Positions 1 through 12,100 of a stretch of 52,092 nt of DNA are shown here, one piece after another. This DNA comes from Mnemiopsis leidyi. Its lineage: Eukaryota; Ctenophora; Tentaculata; Lobata; Bolinopsidae. The notes beneath the pieces were generated by a model, which did not search any database, was not told the DNA's origin, and saw nothing but the letters and a program-made list of their open reading frames with translations. Each line of letters opens with the position of its first letter. The first letter of the stretch is position 1. Both the position numbers and the translations under genes were made by a program. The DNA lies in the NCBI GenBank assembly GCA_000226015.1, contig JH153999.1, forward strand, positions 161,473-213,564, read 5' to 3'.

Positions 1-238
1 TGACTGACTGACTGACTGACTGACTGACTGACTGACTGACTGACTGACTGACTGACTGACTGACTGACTGACTGACTGACTGACTGACTGACTGACTGAC
101 TGACTGACTGACTGACTGACTGACTGACTGACTGACTGACTGACTGACTGACTGACTGACTGACTGACTGACTGACTGACTGACTGACTGACTGACTGAT
201 TGACTGATTGACTGACTGACTGACTGACTGATATGACT
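1..238. repeat. (TGAC)n microsatellite
   Basis: An almost pure TGAC tetranucleotide array runs from the window edge to about 238. Interruptions (TGAT, ATATGAC) appear only in the last 40 bases. It is cut by the window boundary, so its full length is unknown. Confidence 0.98.
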
Positions 239-1050
239 GACCAACTCTCGCAGCTCAATGCTGAACGAGATCGTTTTGCTAGAACGGTAGACAGATATAA
301 TTTCGTCGACCCCACAATTAAGATTTAATTTTTGATTTGGATTAGAAATGGGCCGCAACGTTGCTCTTTGCTAATCGCTAATATCCATGTAAGAGCTTAG
401 CGCGAAATTAGGACGGACGCGCGACAGTAAAGCTCACACATGAGCTGTGAGCGTCCAATCCCGAAAGGGTGCGCGCTGCGCGAGCTTGTCCTACGTCGTC
501 TGACCTGCTGCCGCGAAGTGGCAGCCCCCCGCAACGCAAGGCAAGCGCGAGCCACAGGGCTATGTTAGCTTTGTAGGTTGATAACCTACTGTCGCGGCCA
601 TCACGCGCTGTCACGCATTTCTGGCCTGGCGACAGAAATGCGTGAATGAATTTCGAAGAAATTCTAGACGCGCATCGCCCGTTGATGTTAGCTTAGCAAC
701 GTTGCTCTTGTCTGACTTTGTCCAACCCTCATTCGAAGTGAATAGAGGATAATAAAATAACGGGAGGGTGCGCGCTGCTGTACAACGTTGCTCTGACCAA
801 AGCCCTTTGCGCGCGTCGCGTAGCAGCCGCCGCGCTGTGCGGGATGTACATAATGTGAGCTTTTGCCTCGTGCGTCCGTCCTTGTCACGGTAATACCCTA
901 CTTATACTCTCGCAGCTCATTGACGCAGCGCGCGCAAAAGGGCTCTGGTTAGAGCAACACAGGGATGTACATAACTTGCAAGACTCTGCTCTCTGGCATG
1001 TGTGTGATCTGAGCGAGCTGCCGAACTGTCCTTATAAACTTACGTTGCAG
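239..1050. repeat. GC-rich interspersed repeat DNA with inverted arms
   Basis: No convincing gene. CpG-rich pieces recur here: an arm at about 785-818 (TTGCTCT.ACCA.AGCCC then TTGCGCGCG) returns inverted at about 924-957, and a third partial copy lies at 25298-25342. The phrase CTCGCAGCTCA occurs near 244 and 906, and GGGTGCGCGCTGC occurs twice. The block at 505-530 (GCTGCCGCGAAGTGGCAGC) is also related to a hairpin near 27281-27300. I read it as a degraded transposable-element mosaic of unknown class. Confidence 0.55.
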
Positions 1051-1623
1051 AGATGAAGCTGATCAAGCCCTTTCACCTCTTGCAGCTAAACTCCAGGGTT
1101 GCATAGATTTTCACCTCTAGCTGGCAAGTTCTTAAAACAGTTACAGTCTTGGTCTGGTGTTTGCTTCGGTTTCCCGATCTCCCGGATCTCCTCATCCTTC
1201 AGCAGCCTTCACTCTCAGCCTAGGCTGGGAGTATCGAGAGACCGACTCGTGCATAAGATTATGACTAGGAGTTTAAATCATAACATGAGCCTCCAACTTT
1301 AGTCATAGTCAAGTACAATAATAACGAATTTTAGAATTTATTGAGTTTTTCTTTGGCCACTGGCAATGACACACGAAGTAAATTTGGGGTTTTTGGTGTG
1401 ACGTTTGTTTGATTGGCCTTTAGATTACCCTCAATATCTTCTAATGTAAAGGAGATAACCATAATTTTGAGCGTTGACTGGTCTAGACTCAATATCTTTG
1501 ACTTTGAAGTTACCGTCACTTCCTCCCCCTTGTATGTGACAAAGATTGAAAGCGCGTGTTTGCGGGCAAGGTCCCCAGGTAGATATGAGAATCGTGATTT
1601 TTTGAAGTAGTTAAATTTGTTAA
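1051..1623. other. Non-coding stretch, nothing recognised
   Basis: No identifiable gene. A 99-codon open frame on the minus strand (1331-1630) lacks recognisable motifs, abuts a MITE and has no clear splice context, so I do not call it. Confidence 0.5.
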
Positions 1624-1631
1624 CCCTCAAT

Positions 1632-1912
1632 CAGTGGCGTAACGTAGTAGGTCTAGCCAATATGGCGCCCCTCGGCGATGAAAATGCGCCCCTAATTGGC
1701 GCCCCTGGTGTAAGGGCTTACTGGGATCAATTTGTGAAAAAATGGCAGAAAAATCTAAATAAATAGTGAAGTTATTACACCAAACACGCGATTTTGCTAG
1801 TCGCGCAGTTAATCTTGCAAAATTGTCCCACATTTTTTATGACGATTTTGCGCCCCCTGATGACGGCGCCCCCCGGCGTAGCCGGGGTGGCCGGGGCATC
1901 GTTACGCCGCTG
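1632..1912. mobile_element. hAT-like MITE, copy 1 (complete)
   Basis: A 281-bp non-autonomous element. Its termini CAGTGGCGTAACG and CGTTACGCCGCTG are inverted repeats of each other (12/13). It is flanked by a perfect 8-bp target duplication CCCTCAAT at 1624-1631 and 1913-1920. The CAGNG start and 8-bp duplication are the established signature of the hAT superfamily. No transposase is encoded. Related copies lie at 24105-24381 and 46593-46701. Confidence 0.9.
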
Positions 1913-2054
1913 CCCTCAATTTTGACTCATTCATATCTACTCTATGGTTGCCCTGCTGTTACAACAGTTTCATTCCTTGATTTGCCAAAAATGTGGAAAA
2001 AATCGACAAAACAGAAAGATAGATAATTTTCTGAAAATAGGCTAAAAATGAATG

Positions 2055-2297
2055 TCACAAACTGGGACCATTTAAGCTGCTATTGATGAATTCTTGTTTC
2101 CACTTTATGAATCTTAAATCATCTTTCATCTGGCTGAGGACAGCTGGGTTACCTGATTTCACTTCTTCAAGCAGAAAACTCTTGTGGATGTCATCTGTTG
2201 TACTTAGTGCCTTTAGATAGTGCTTTACAGCAAGTACTCCTCCTGTTACAGAGAGTGGAGAAACACCCAGTATGACCCCCGAAATTGTGTGCTGCAC
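2055..2297 (-). CDS. Possible terminal exon of an unidentified gene
   Basis: On the minus strand a good acceptor (pyrimidine-rich tract ending TTTTAG) opens an 80-codon frame at 2297 that ends in TGA at 2055. The peptide starts VQHTISGVILGVSPLSV, has a hydrophobic stretch of about 20 residues (GVILG...GGVLAV) and then a charged, helix-like tail ending NGPSL. The composition looks coding, but I do not recognise the family. Upstream exons would lie to the right, where a TIR element (2496-3078) and the oppositely oriented ATAD5 gene sit. It may therefore be an antisense-overlapping gene, a gene remnant or a chance open frame. Confidence 0.35.
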   Translation of the reverse strand: MQHTISGVILGVSPLSVTGGVLAVKHYLKALSTTDDIHKSFLLEEVKSGNPAVLSQMKDDLRFIKWKQEFINSSLNGPSL

Positions 2298-2495
2298 CTA
2301 AAACGAAGCTCAAATGGTTGATTTAGCAACCTTGTACCAAAGCTTATTTACACCCCCTTGTCTACAGATATGTCGGGCTTCTTGGAGACTACCCCAATTG
2401 CTCTAATACATAAAAACAGGCAGTTTACACATGGATTAAGTAAATACTTAACACATTGATTGCATGGTCAGACCTATTGTTGTTAACAGTTTGTG

Positions 2496-3078
2496 CAGTG
2501 GTCACCAGAGGCAACATTTAAGTTCGGTGAGTTCGATTTCGCACAATTTTCAGATCTCCGTACAATTCTGCACAATTCTATATCACCGCATAATTCCGCA
2601 TATTTTTGGTTTCACCGCATATTTTCGCATATTTTCCCAAAAATCGCACTTGATCGCATAAAAACCAAAATATTTGTTGTTGCATCATGGTTTGAAAATG
2701 GGACCTTTTAGTCTCTAAAATTGGGACATTTTGGTTTCCACGTGCTAAATGGAATTTTGGACGTTTTCGTACCTTGCCAATTGGAATCTAAGCCGTTTTT
2801 GAACCTTGCCGATCGCAATGTGGGACGTTTTTGTCCTTGCTGATACAAATCTGGGACGTTTTCGTCCTTGCCCTTGACAAGCCTTACTTGGAATGTAGGA
2901 CATTTCGGTACTTGTTGTTCAGAATCTGGCACTTCTATGGAAATTTCGCTGCAATTTCGCCACATATTTTGACGATTTTTGCTGCACTCTGCCGCACAAT
3001 TCGCCTTTTTGAGCAAGTGTGGCACCGCATAATTTGTGATTTTCGACCACACTTAAATGTTGTCTCTGGTGGTCACTT
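2496..3078. mobile_element. TIR DNA element (MITE) upstream of ATAD5
   Basis: The left end at 2496 (AGTGGTCACCAGAGGCAACA then TTTAAGT) matches the reverse complement of the right end at 3050-3078 (GTGACCACCAGAGACAACA then TTTAAGT), about 25 bp with few mismatches. The interior has about four degenerate ~31-bp units (TGGGACGTTTTCGTCCTTGC, about 2710-2910) flanked by CGCATATTTT/CGCACAATT-type repeats. No transposase frame is present. The target duplication is unclear, so the superfamily is not assigned. It ends about 95 bp before the ATAD5 start codon. Confidence 0.75.
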
Positions 3079-3173
3079 CTTCAGTTACTGGTTTAGAAGT
3101 TCTTGCATATCATCTCTTCATAATCCATCTGTTCCAATTCTAGAAAGTTTATCTAATTTGTTACTATTTCAGG

Positions 3174-6100
3174 ATGTCCACCTCTGGCACTTTACATCAG
3201 TATTTCAAGCAACCACCTCAAAGAGCTGAAGAGCCGTCCTCAACTGATCCCCAATGCACTGTTATTGATGAACTACCTAATGATGAATCTGCTGCTTCAG
3301 CCAGTACCCTCAAAAGGAAGGGTGGTGGCAAAATTGTTGACAGCGGGAAACGAAGAAAGTTGTCCCTTTCAACACTTCGTGTGAAGCAAAGTAACATAGT
3401 TTTGTCATGCTCACCTTCAACAGCCAAATCTATATTAGCATCTGAAATAAATGAAGTATGTGATATCGATGTAAATCTGCCTGATCATGTTAAAAATAAA
3501 CTCAAATTGTCTTCTAGCCTTGCTAATGAACACAAAGCAATTAAAGTAATGCAAGAATGTGATCAATCATTAGTTATCACCCAGGAAAAACCAGTCGAAA
3601 AATCTAGCTGCCTCCATGCTGGGTTAATGACATCAAAGGACAGTGATTCCCCCATGCAATTAAACTCAAATAATGAAAATAAAATTAATCAAAACCCTCA
3701 AAAAGTCAATGGTTCTGCTAGAAGTCCACCAAGATCAATTAAAGATGCTTTATCATATTCCAAATCTACTGGCAATCCAAACAAAAAAGTGGTTAATCTG
3801 ATTAAGAAATCAAAACCTGTAGAAGAATCCTCCAAGAAAAAAGATATTATTCATATTACTGAATCAAATTTATCAAAAGACATTGAATCAAAGCTTAAAG
3901 TGTCAACAAAATTAGCAAATGAAGAAGACTCACCCATTAAAATGAAACGAAAGGGCAGAAAATCTGTCAATGCTCTTTCTGACTCAGAAGATGAACTAAT
4001 GATGAAAAATTATATCAATCATACTGAATCAAATTTATCAAAAGATGCTAAAACAGAGCTGCGAGTGTCGAACAAATTGGTGAATGATAAAGACTCTCCC
4101 ATCAAAATGGTACTTAAGAACAGGAAATCGGTTAATGCCGTTTCTGACTCAGAAGATAAACACAAGGATTCAGAATTAGGTGGGCAAGTTAAAAAACACA
4201 ATAAGAAAGACTCTGACCAAGAAGTTGTTCAGCTGACAACATCTAAAGATCAAAATGAGCTGGACACTAGTGTTGGAAGAAGGAGCATGAGAACTAGAAA
4301 ACCTGTTGAACGATTTACCATTGTTTCTGATAGAGAAGATGAGGGTATGTTACTTCATCCTCTTGTTGTAATTCCACATTGAACCGAGGGGCTGCAACCC
4401 AAAAACCAAAGCTCGCTGATCATTCAGCAAATTTCAAATTTGAGACAGTTTTTGTCGTATTTTTGGATCGCAGCCCCAAATGGAACTGTAAATTGATCCT
4501 CAAAGTTGCAATGAATTCAATTAGTCATTTGCATGGTAATAACATGTCTTTGTTTAAAATCTATAAAAGGATTTTAGTTCATCTAGTTAGGTAATAATTA
4601 AAAGATATTATGTTTTATGAACTGTTTCATTTCAGATGATACTAAGAAAAGAGACAAAAAGAAAACACCAATAAAGAAGAGGGGTAAAGAGAATGCATCT
4701 CCTGCAACAGATGTGGTGATCATTGATGAAAAGCCTCCACCTAGGAGATCTGTATCAGCAGTTTTAGGTATGGATTGAAATCATTCTCACGTTACTTCAT
4801 ACATTTCCCTGCTTTGACTTAATTTCAATTGATATCATTAAATTTAATTAATACCATGGATTGAAAAACATCACATTATTAAATATCACGAAAGAAGCAT
4901 TTCATTTGACTTAAGATCTTTTCAGTTGAATTGACACTATCAAATATCAAGAACTTTATTCAAGATTAAATAGTTTACCGAATTTTCAACTTAAATCATA
5001 GAAACACTTCTTTATGGACATAACAACCTAAGTCACCGGAGATTTCATAATCATTGTAGTTGGATTATCGACAATTTAGAAAGTATTTGCTGATACTGAT
5101 GGTAAGTATTTGCTGATGCAGACGTTTTAAGCATTTCAAGCAAGAAATTAATATGCTTTTTAAGCCCTCGGCCAAGATTCAGAACCTGTATCTCTAAGAA
5201 CCTAAATCAACATTAAGCTAGAATCATTATTTTGAGACGTGTCAACCAGAATCTTTAAATGTTAAGACTGTTCAAGAGAAGGTTTCTCCGGCTCTGCCAC
5301 TTAACTTGAGGACTGAAAAGCTGTAAAGCTATTTAATCATATTACAGGGTACAGGTGAAAGTAATTGTTCATTCTGCTGTCCTTTTGTTCTCTACCCTTA
5401 AATTTGCTTGAGAAAAAAAACTTAAAACGGAAGGTTTATACTCATGACACCGGTGTCAAAAGCAAACTATTATTTGGCAGCACAGAATACATATCTCAAT
5501 CAGGTGGTAAATCTTCTGGTAAAAAGAAGAAGACAGAAGCTCCACGTATGAGTAGTTCTAGTTTGATGCAGGAGGCTAAGAAGTTGATGCAGTTTAGGGA
5601 GGTTAGCTCGTCCAGTTCTAGAAGTTCTCCTGTCCACATGTCCTGCCAGACCTCTGTAGCTGCTGCCAGGTTTACTGTGTTTGCATCTTGTAACAATTAT
5701 CCTCATGTATTTAATTAACCTTGCTAATATTGTTTTAAGAATCTTACATAGTTTTCTAATCCTGCCCCTGTTAGTCTCTCATAGATACGGATTGACAGCC
5801 CCCAAGTTGACATGGCATATTTCAGTGCTTCTAAAGTTGTGGATGAAATTGTCTGGCCGAAGATGTCACACTGTGGACTTTCCAAAGAGATTATAATGTA
5901 TCCTCTACTTAAGGAGGTTAGTAATTTAAAATTTATATTTCAAGTAAGATAGACTAAGCAGATTAGTAACAAACTATCTCGCCATTTTGTGCAAAATGGT
6001 GTTAACAAGTACAATATCACTTTTTTCAGGAAACGGATCCTATAGATGATGCATCCTTCTCTTTAAAAACGTTATCAACTGGATTTAGACACTATGTTCC

Positions 6101-9100
6101 CCAACCTATTTCACACACAGTCAAGGTTAGGAAATATTAAACTGAAAATATTTATTTTCATTTGTTTTTATGTCATGGTTTTTACCTCAGTCTGCTTAGA
6201 GGTAGATTCTCGGCCTGATTTAACATTATTTCGGCGCTTATGACCACCTACACCTCCAGATTTCCAACAAAACATACGACGAATGTATAGAAGAATTGCA
6301 GACAAACCATCCTTCAATCAACATAGAAAAGAGAGTGGAACAATATCGGAACTGCAGACGTAAACAAAACATAATGTCTTTACAGCCTGACGATGTGAGC
6401 TTGAATTAACTGTTCTCTTAATTGTTACACTCTTCTAATGAGATGTAACATTGTAGGTTGTATCAGCGATGCTTTAGCACAATTGGTTGTTACCAATTAG
6501 TGGGGCGAGTAAGAAATGTAACCTTATCTCTTGACTTAAGCTAAACCATGATCGCTTCACCCGCCCTCGCCCGTATATAAGTCATGGCTGATTAAAGAAT
6601 TTTGCAGGCCCAGCACTGTGAAGATAGAACCTGGTCTCGTATCTACAGTCCTACAGATTACAAGATGATTATCGGAAACAAGGTGGAAGTGAAGCAGCTC
6701 TATAAATGGTTGGACGGGTGGAGAGTAAAGCTTCTTAATGAGAAACAGCGCAAAAAGAAGAGACATGAGTGAGACAAAATTGAGTTGTTTTAACTATTCT
6801 GCGGGAATTTATTAGAATCAATCCAAACCCTGAACCTTTTTAAATGTTTCGGTCGAGAGTTGATAAAAGCTTTAATTTCAGCTCGTACTCGGACTCAGAG
6901 GAGTCGGAGTACTGTTGGTCCGATGAGGAAGAAGTTCGCTGGCTGGACAATGTTGTTCTTATAACCGGGCCTACTGGAGTCGGGAAGTCTGGCGCCATCG
7001 CCACATGTGCCAGCCAATTGGGATATAAGGTAAATAATCATGTGCCAGCCAATTGGGATATAAGGTAAATAATCATGTGCCAGCCAATTGGGATATAAGG
7101 TAAATAATCATGTGCCAGCCAATTGGGATATAAGGTAAATAATCATGTGCCAGTCAATTGGGATATAAGGTAAATAATCATGTGCCAGTCAATTGGGATA
7201 TAAGACGAATAATTAAAAGTTTATCTTGGATTGCGTTACCGTTGATGAGTAAATTACAAAAATTAACGGTAAGGTAAACTGTGCAGGGTTTATTTCATTT
7301 ATAGAGCACGGAAACTGAACAGATTAGTCATTAATAACATCTTACGGGCCCTATTTTATTTCCCTCCGTGAGGTAATGACGATATCACAGTTAACAACTG
7401 AATTATGCAACTCAAAGTCTACATTTTCAACATGAAACATTTTGTTTTGATCGTGACCTTGGCCGTGACTGACACCAAACTAAGAATTAACACGTATGCA
7501 TTTCCACGAAACACTTACTGTACTGCATGCCCATCTAATAGCTAAATTCTATTTTTTGGCGAAATCTATAGTGAATTCTCCTCGGCTTTGTGACTGTAGT
7601 TATGACAAACGATCTAGCGGCTATGTAGAGAAGGTACATCTCCGTAACTTGTGAGGTGAATATGCTCACTGCAAAGTTATTTTCCCGTTCCTATTGTTTC
7701 AGAAGATTAATGACCGACTAACGTTAAATTCATTTCCTACAACTCTCGTGATGACAATAAATCTATAAAATCACGAACAAGCCCCACTGTTGATTTTCTC
7801 TGTAGACTTGAAAATGCGTTTTTAAAGAAACTTATTAGAAACTTATCACGATGAGAAACTTATCACTACCACGAACAAGCCCCACTGTTCATCACTACCA
7901 CGAACAAGGCCCACTGTTTATCACGACCACGAACAAAGCCCTCTGTTTATCACAACCACGAACAAGGCCCTACTGTTTATCACAACCACGAACAAGGCCC
8001 TCTGTTTATCAGGACCACGTTCCTTGTAGTAATAGTCTGACATTTCAAAGAAATAAAGATAAAGAAAAAAAGGGCTGCCGGACAGTTGCGCCCAGTTAGT
8101 TAAAATCTCTGATACTGATAGGGCTTGATTAGGTGATTACGAATTAAATCTGATCAAGTTAACCTCTTGATTAGAAACGACAGTTGCACCCAGTTAAGTG
8201 TGAGAATATGATCCCTGCATGACAGTTGCGCCCAGCTAGTAGGCTTATTTCCATTGTACTTTAGTTGTATCATTTAAAGTCAAGTGTAAGTGTAACTGTA
8301 ATAATAAGTAATGTTATTTCAAATCAATATTACATACAATAACACATCTAAATATCATTTCCAAAGAACTCAGCAACCTTGAAGAGGTAGCCGAGGACAT
8401 CTTCAGAGTTGAACTGTGTACAGATCTCATACAGATTACTGTTTCGGGTCTTACGCTTTTTGGCAGGTGTCAGACCAAAGGCCACGCGGTCAAGATGATA
8501 GTCTGTAGTGACAAGCAACATATGATCTTGAGTAGAAACGAACATGTAGAATGTGACCCTGACAAGTGTAATGTGTGTCCTGACCAATGTAATGTGATCC
8601 CTGGGCGCAACTGTCGTTTCTAGAATCTAAGCTACGGGCTACCCAATCAGATCACATTAATGATTGGGCAGCTTGTTGTTGAACCGTGGGATTTGATTCT
8701 TCTGGGCGCAACTGTCGGCAGGCCAAAAAGGATAAAGAGATAAATTATGCGAGTTTTGCTAAATTTCTCTAATTTACTCTGGTAATCCTCTAAATTCCTT
8801 CAAATTTCTTTAAGTTTCATCTCTTCTCCCGTACACAGGTGATGGAGCTGAACGCATCCTCCGATCGTGCAGGCAAGAATGTAGCCGAGTTGTTTTCAGA
8901 AGCGTCCCAGTCCCATTGTGTTACTGGAAAATCGGGAGCGGCTGATTTTACCAAGCTTATAGCGGATATATCTGCCAGGAACGCTAACAAGTACTAAATT
9001 TTATTATCTTTATTGTGAAAACGGATGGAATGTTGTGTACCCGTAAAACAGTCATGTGACAGTCAAGCATTGTGACTGGACACTTGTTCCACATAAATAA

Positions 9101-12100
9101 ATTTTACTGTTTAATAACTGACTATTTGATTAATTTAGCGTGATATTTTGTTTGTGTAGTTGACTTTGCAAAATTCTTTGGTTAATTTACCCTCCCTGGA
9201 TTTCAGGAAAAAAGTGAGAAAAAGTGCAGGAGGGATAGAAAAATTCTACAGTAAGCCCAATAAAAGCAGCATCACGGACTCTGATGTCATAGATGTGGAC
9301 AAGTCATCAAAAGGTCGTAAAAAGAAGAAATCTGGTACGCAGGAAGAAAAAGGGAAGCTAAAATTGAAGAGTCCCAAGGAAGAAAAAGGGAAGCTTAAGT
9401 TGAAAAAACCTATTACAAATACTGCTGCTGCTGCTAACGATACCGGGTCTAAAGTAGAGAAACTGTCACTGATTGTCCTTGAAGAGGTTTGATTTTCAAG
9501 TATTTGTAAGTTTGTTTGTTATTTGTATTCACATTAATCAATTAGTTCCTACTTTTCAGATTTGTTGTCTTGACATTTTTTCGCTGTGATTAAGGATCGT
9601 ACTATTAAAACACTGTGAATGGTGGTTATAATAAAAATTTTTCAGTAGTCTAATATAGGTTTCAGTCCACCTTATCATAAACACAAATGAATTCAGGAAA
9701 ATAATCTGTAAAAATCGCTGGCTACCATTTCCTTAGTCGAGCCCTTAGCAAGCTTAAAACACATCTGATCTTAGCATTCGGCTATTTTTGCTGCTGTTGA
9801 ACGAAGCTAGTAAATTAAGTCAAGAATAAAGATTGTACATTAATTAATCAACTATCGCAGATTCACTATGAAAATAAAATTAATTTGAGTCTTTTATTTC
9901 ACACTATATTCCGTCTTAACTGCTCAATTGTGTCCCTGTCGATCATCTTCTCGTCGTTGGTCGTTGCGATCATTGCAATCATTGCGATCATTGCAATCGT
10001 TGCGGTCGTTGCGGACATTTCGGTAATTATCGCCGTGGTCTCCTCCGACGGGTTTCCAGAAAGCGAAGCCGTCCTCCCAGTCGATGGGGAATGCGTTCTT
10101 CTCGTATCGTTCCTCTGCCATGTATTCCTCGTCCATATCTTCACAGTCTGCATAGTTCCATTGTCCTTCATTCTCCTCGTCCATGTTCATGTAGGGGTTG
10201 CGAGCAGTCACCTCCCACTCCACTTTCCAGCGCACCTGCATGTCGAAGCTGGGAATGTAGACTACAAAACCAAAAGATCTTTGGTCATAACTACATTGTT
10301 CCTGGTCATCTTGCTCGCATTGTGGCTGGGAACTCCTGACTTCAGTTGGCAGGGACAATCGTTTGGGGATCTTGCGGACGTTAGAGTCTTTAGGCCTGTA
10401 GAACTGGAGGTGAGTTACAGTGGCGTTCCAGTCAGACCAGTCGTGATGCTTCCTGGCTTCAGAGGGGTAGACTGTTTCTCTGTCGTAACATCCAGTAACG
10501 TCCACATCCACGTACTTGTAGTAAGCCATCCTGGTATCTTGTTCTGTTGTTCCACTTATCCATCCCTTGCAGACGACTCTGCAGCCATGTGATTTAGACA
10601 TCCTGTACATGGGCCCTCTCTCCACGTTTCTGTCTTCCATCAAGAGTGTGTTGCGGGGAAGTTGGACATTCACGTTGTTATCCTGATCTTCATCTCGGCT
10701 CTCGTTAACGACCATGTCATCTGGACCTTCCTCTCTGTCACCTTCTCTGCTCTGGTTCTGGTTACTCTGGTTACCTCCCTTGTTCTTGTTCTTGCTTTTG
10801 TTCTTGTTCTTCTGCTGGGCCTCCAGAAGGGGGACCAGAAGCAATAAAACTAGAAGAAACTGCCAGACTCGCATTGTGCTGCAAAACGTAACTTGAAGAA
10901 TGAGAAATGAGGTTGTCCGCCGGGTGACCCGCATAAAGGGACAAAATCTTGTATGTGATTTTCCGTGAATAAGTTTATTGAACATCATTACATGAACATA
11001 TTATCGAGCTTTCCGTCGGGGGTATGAAAGGCGATAAATTCAAGATAATGCGATTTGTAGGATCTCTTTCCAACTACTGTTTGCCGTCAGTAAATTGCGG
11101 GCAGAGATTAGACATATGCCACATGATTTTATAGGTGTTTTATGTCTTGGTTTAACTTCCTATCGGCAAAATTCAACTAGCAATGATCATTCGATTCTTG
11201 GTAATCAGAAACCTTCTGAATACTCTGAATATGCGAATTTAAAGCGGTGTTCTCAAATTTTTAACCCGCGTTGGCTTTCCTCAATATCTGAAGCGGGCAA
11301 CAAATGCTACTTGATTAATAATTAATTTCATAGATATTATTTAAACGATTTATACGCATAACGTTCGATTTGAAGCTATCTCTCTATTTCTGAGTAGCAT
11401 GCCACATTTTTAGAATCATGAGATATACATATACATGAAATTGGTTGTTAGTCCTTGATATAGGAAACTCGGTGAAATAATTTGGTGGCTTAAGCTCTTG
11501 TCAGAGGCAAGAGCTAAAGGGCTCGAGTGCTAGCCGGCACCCTAATACGAACAGAAAATGTTTCCTCTTGTGTTGGAAAAGTTTGCTGGTAGGAGGTGTA
11601 CTTTGATAGGAACTTATTAAGATTCCAGACCTAGGCATCCCTAATAGAGAAACACTTCATGTAGTCTGCTTTATAGGATAAAAGCAACTAGGACAGTAGC
11701 TCGGCTTCGCAAAGGCTGGAAAATTTTGAAAATTTCCAGAATTGCTGGTATTTTTCAAGATCAAAGGAGTTACTGAGCAGATGGAAAAAAACGCTGAAAT
11801 TACCTTCTCTTTCTAGCTTCTTGCTACCGCTTTCTCAGAGAGTGAGAGGATATGATCACTTGAATTTTTCCACTTCAACTTCCTTCATATATTCTATATT
11901 TTCTAAGAAACTGTGCATCATTGTGGAGATTTCCAGTTATGTCCAGGTTTAGAAGCATCTCAAACGAAATGCAAGCTAGTACCTATCATAGCTTTGCTAT
12001 AAAGAATGACTTAACGTATAGTCCATTGAGTAAAAATAAAATTCTGTGAAGTAAATAGACTTCTTAGAAGAATGTTATCCGTTATAATGGTGCAGAGTAG

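Noticed and set aside
1331..1630. 99-codon minus-strand open frame as a gene
   Set aside because: No motif, no splice or promoter context, overlaps an opposite-strand frame of similar length and abuts a MITE.
4388..4477. Alternative ATAD5 exon
   Set aside because: Sequence after the exon 1 donor reaches a stop at once and carries an inverted repeat. The downstream exon at 4636 joins in phase.
9885..10592. 235-codon plus-strand frame opposite the nested secreted-protein gene
   Set aside because: Hydrophobic shadow of the antisense gene. The minus strand has the signal peptide, the more natural composition and the AATAAA.
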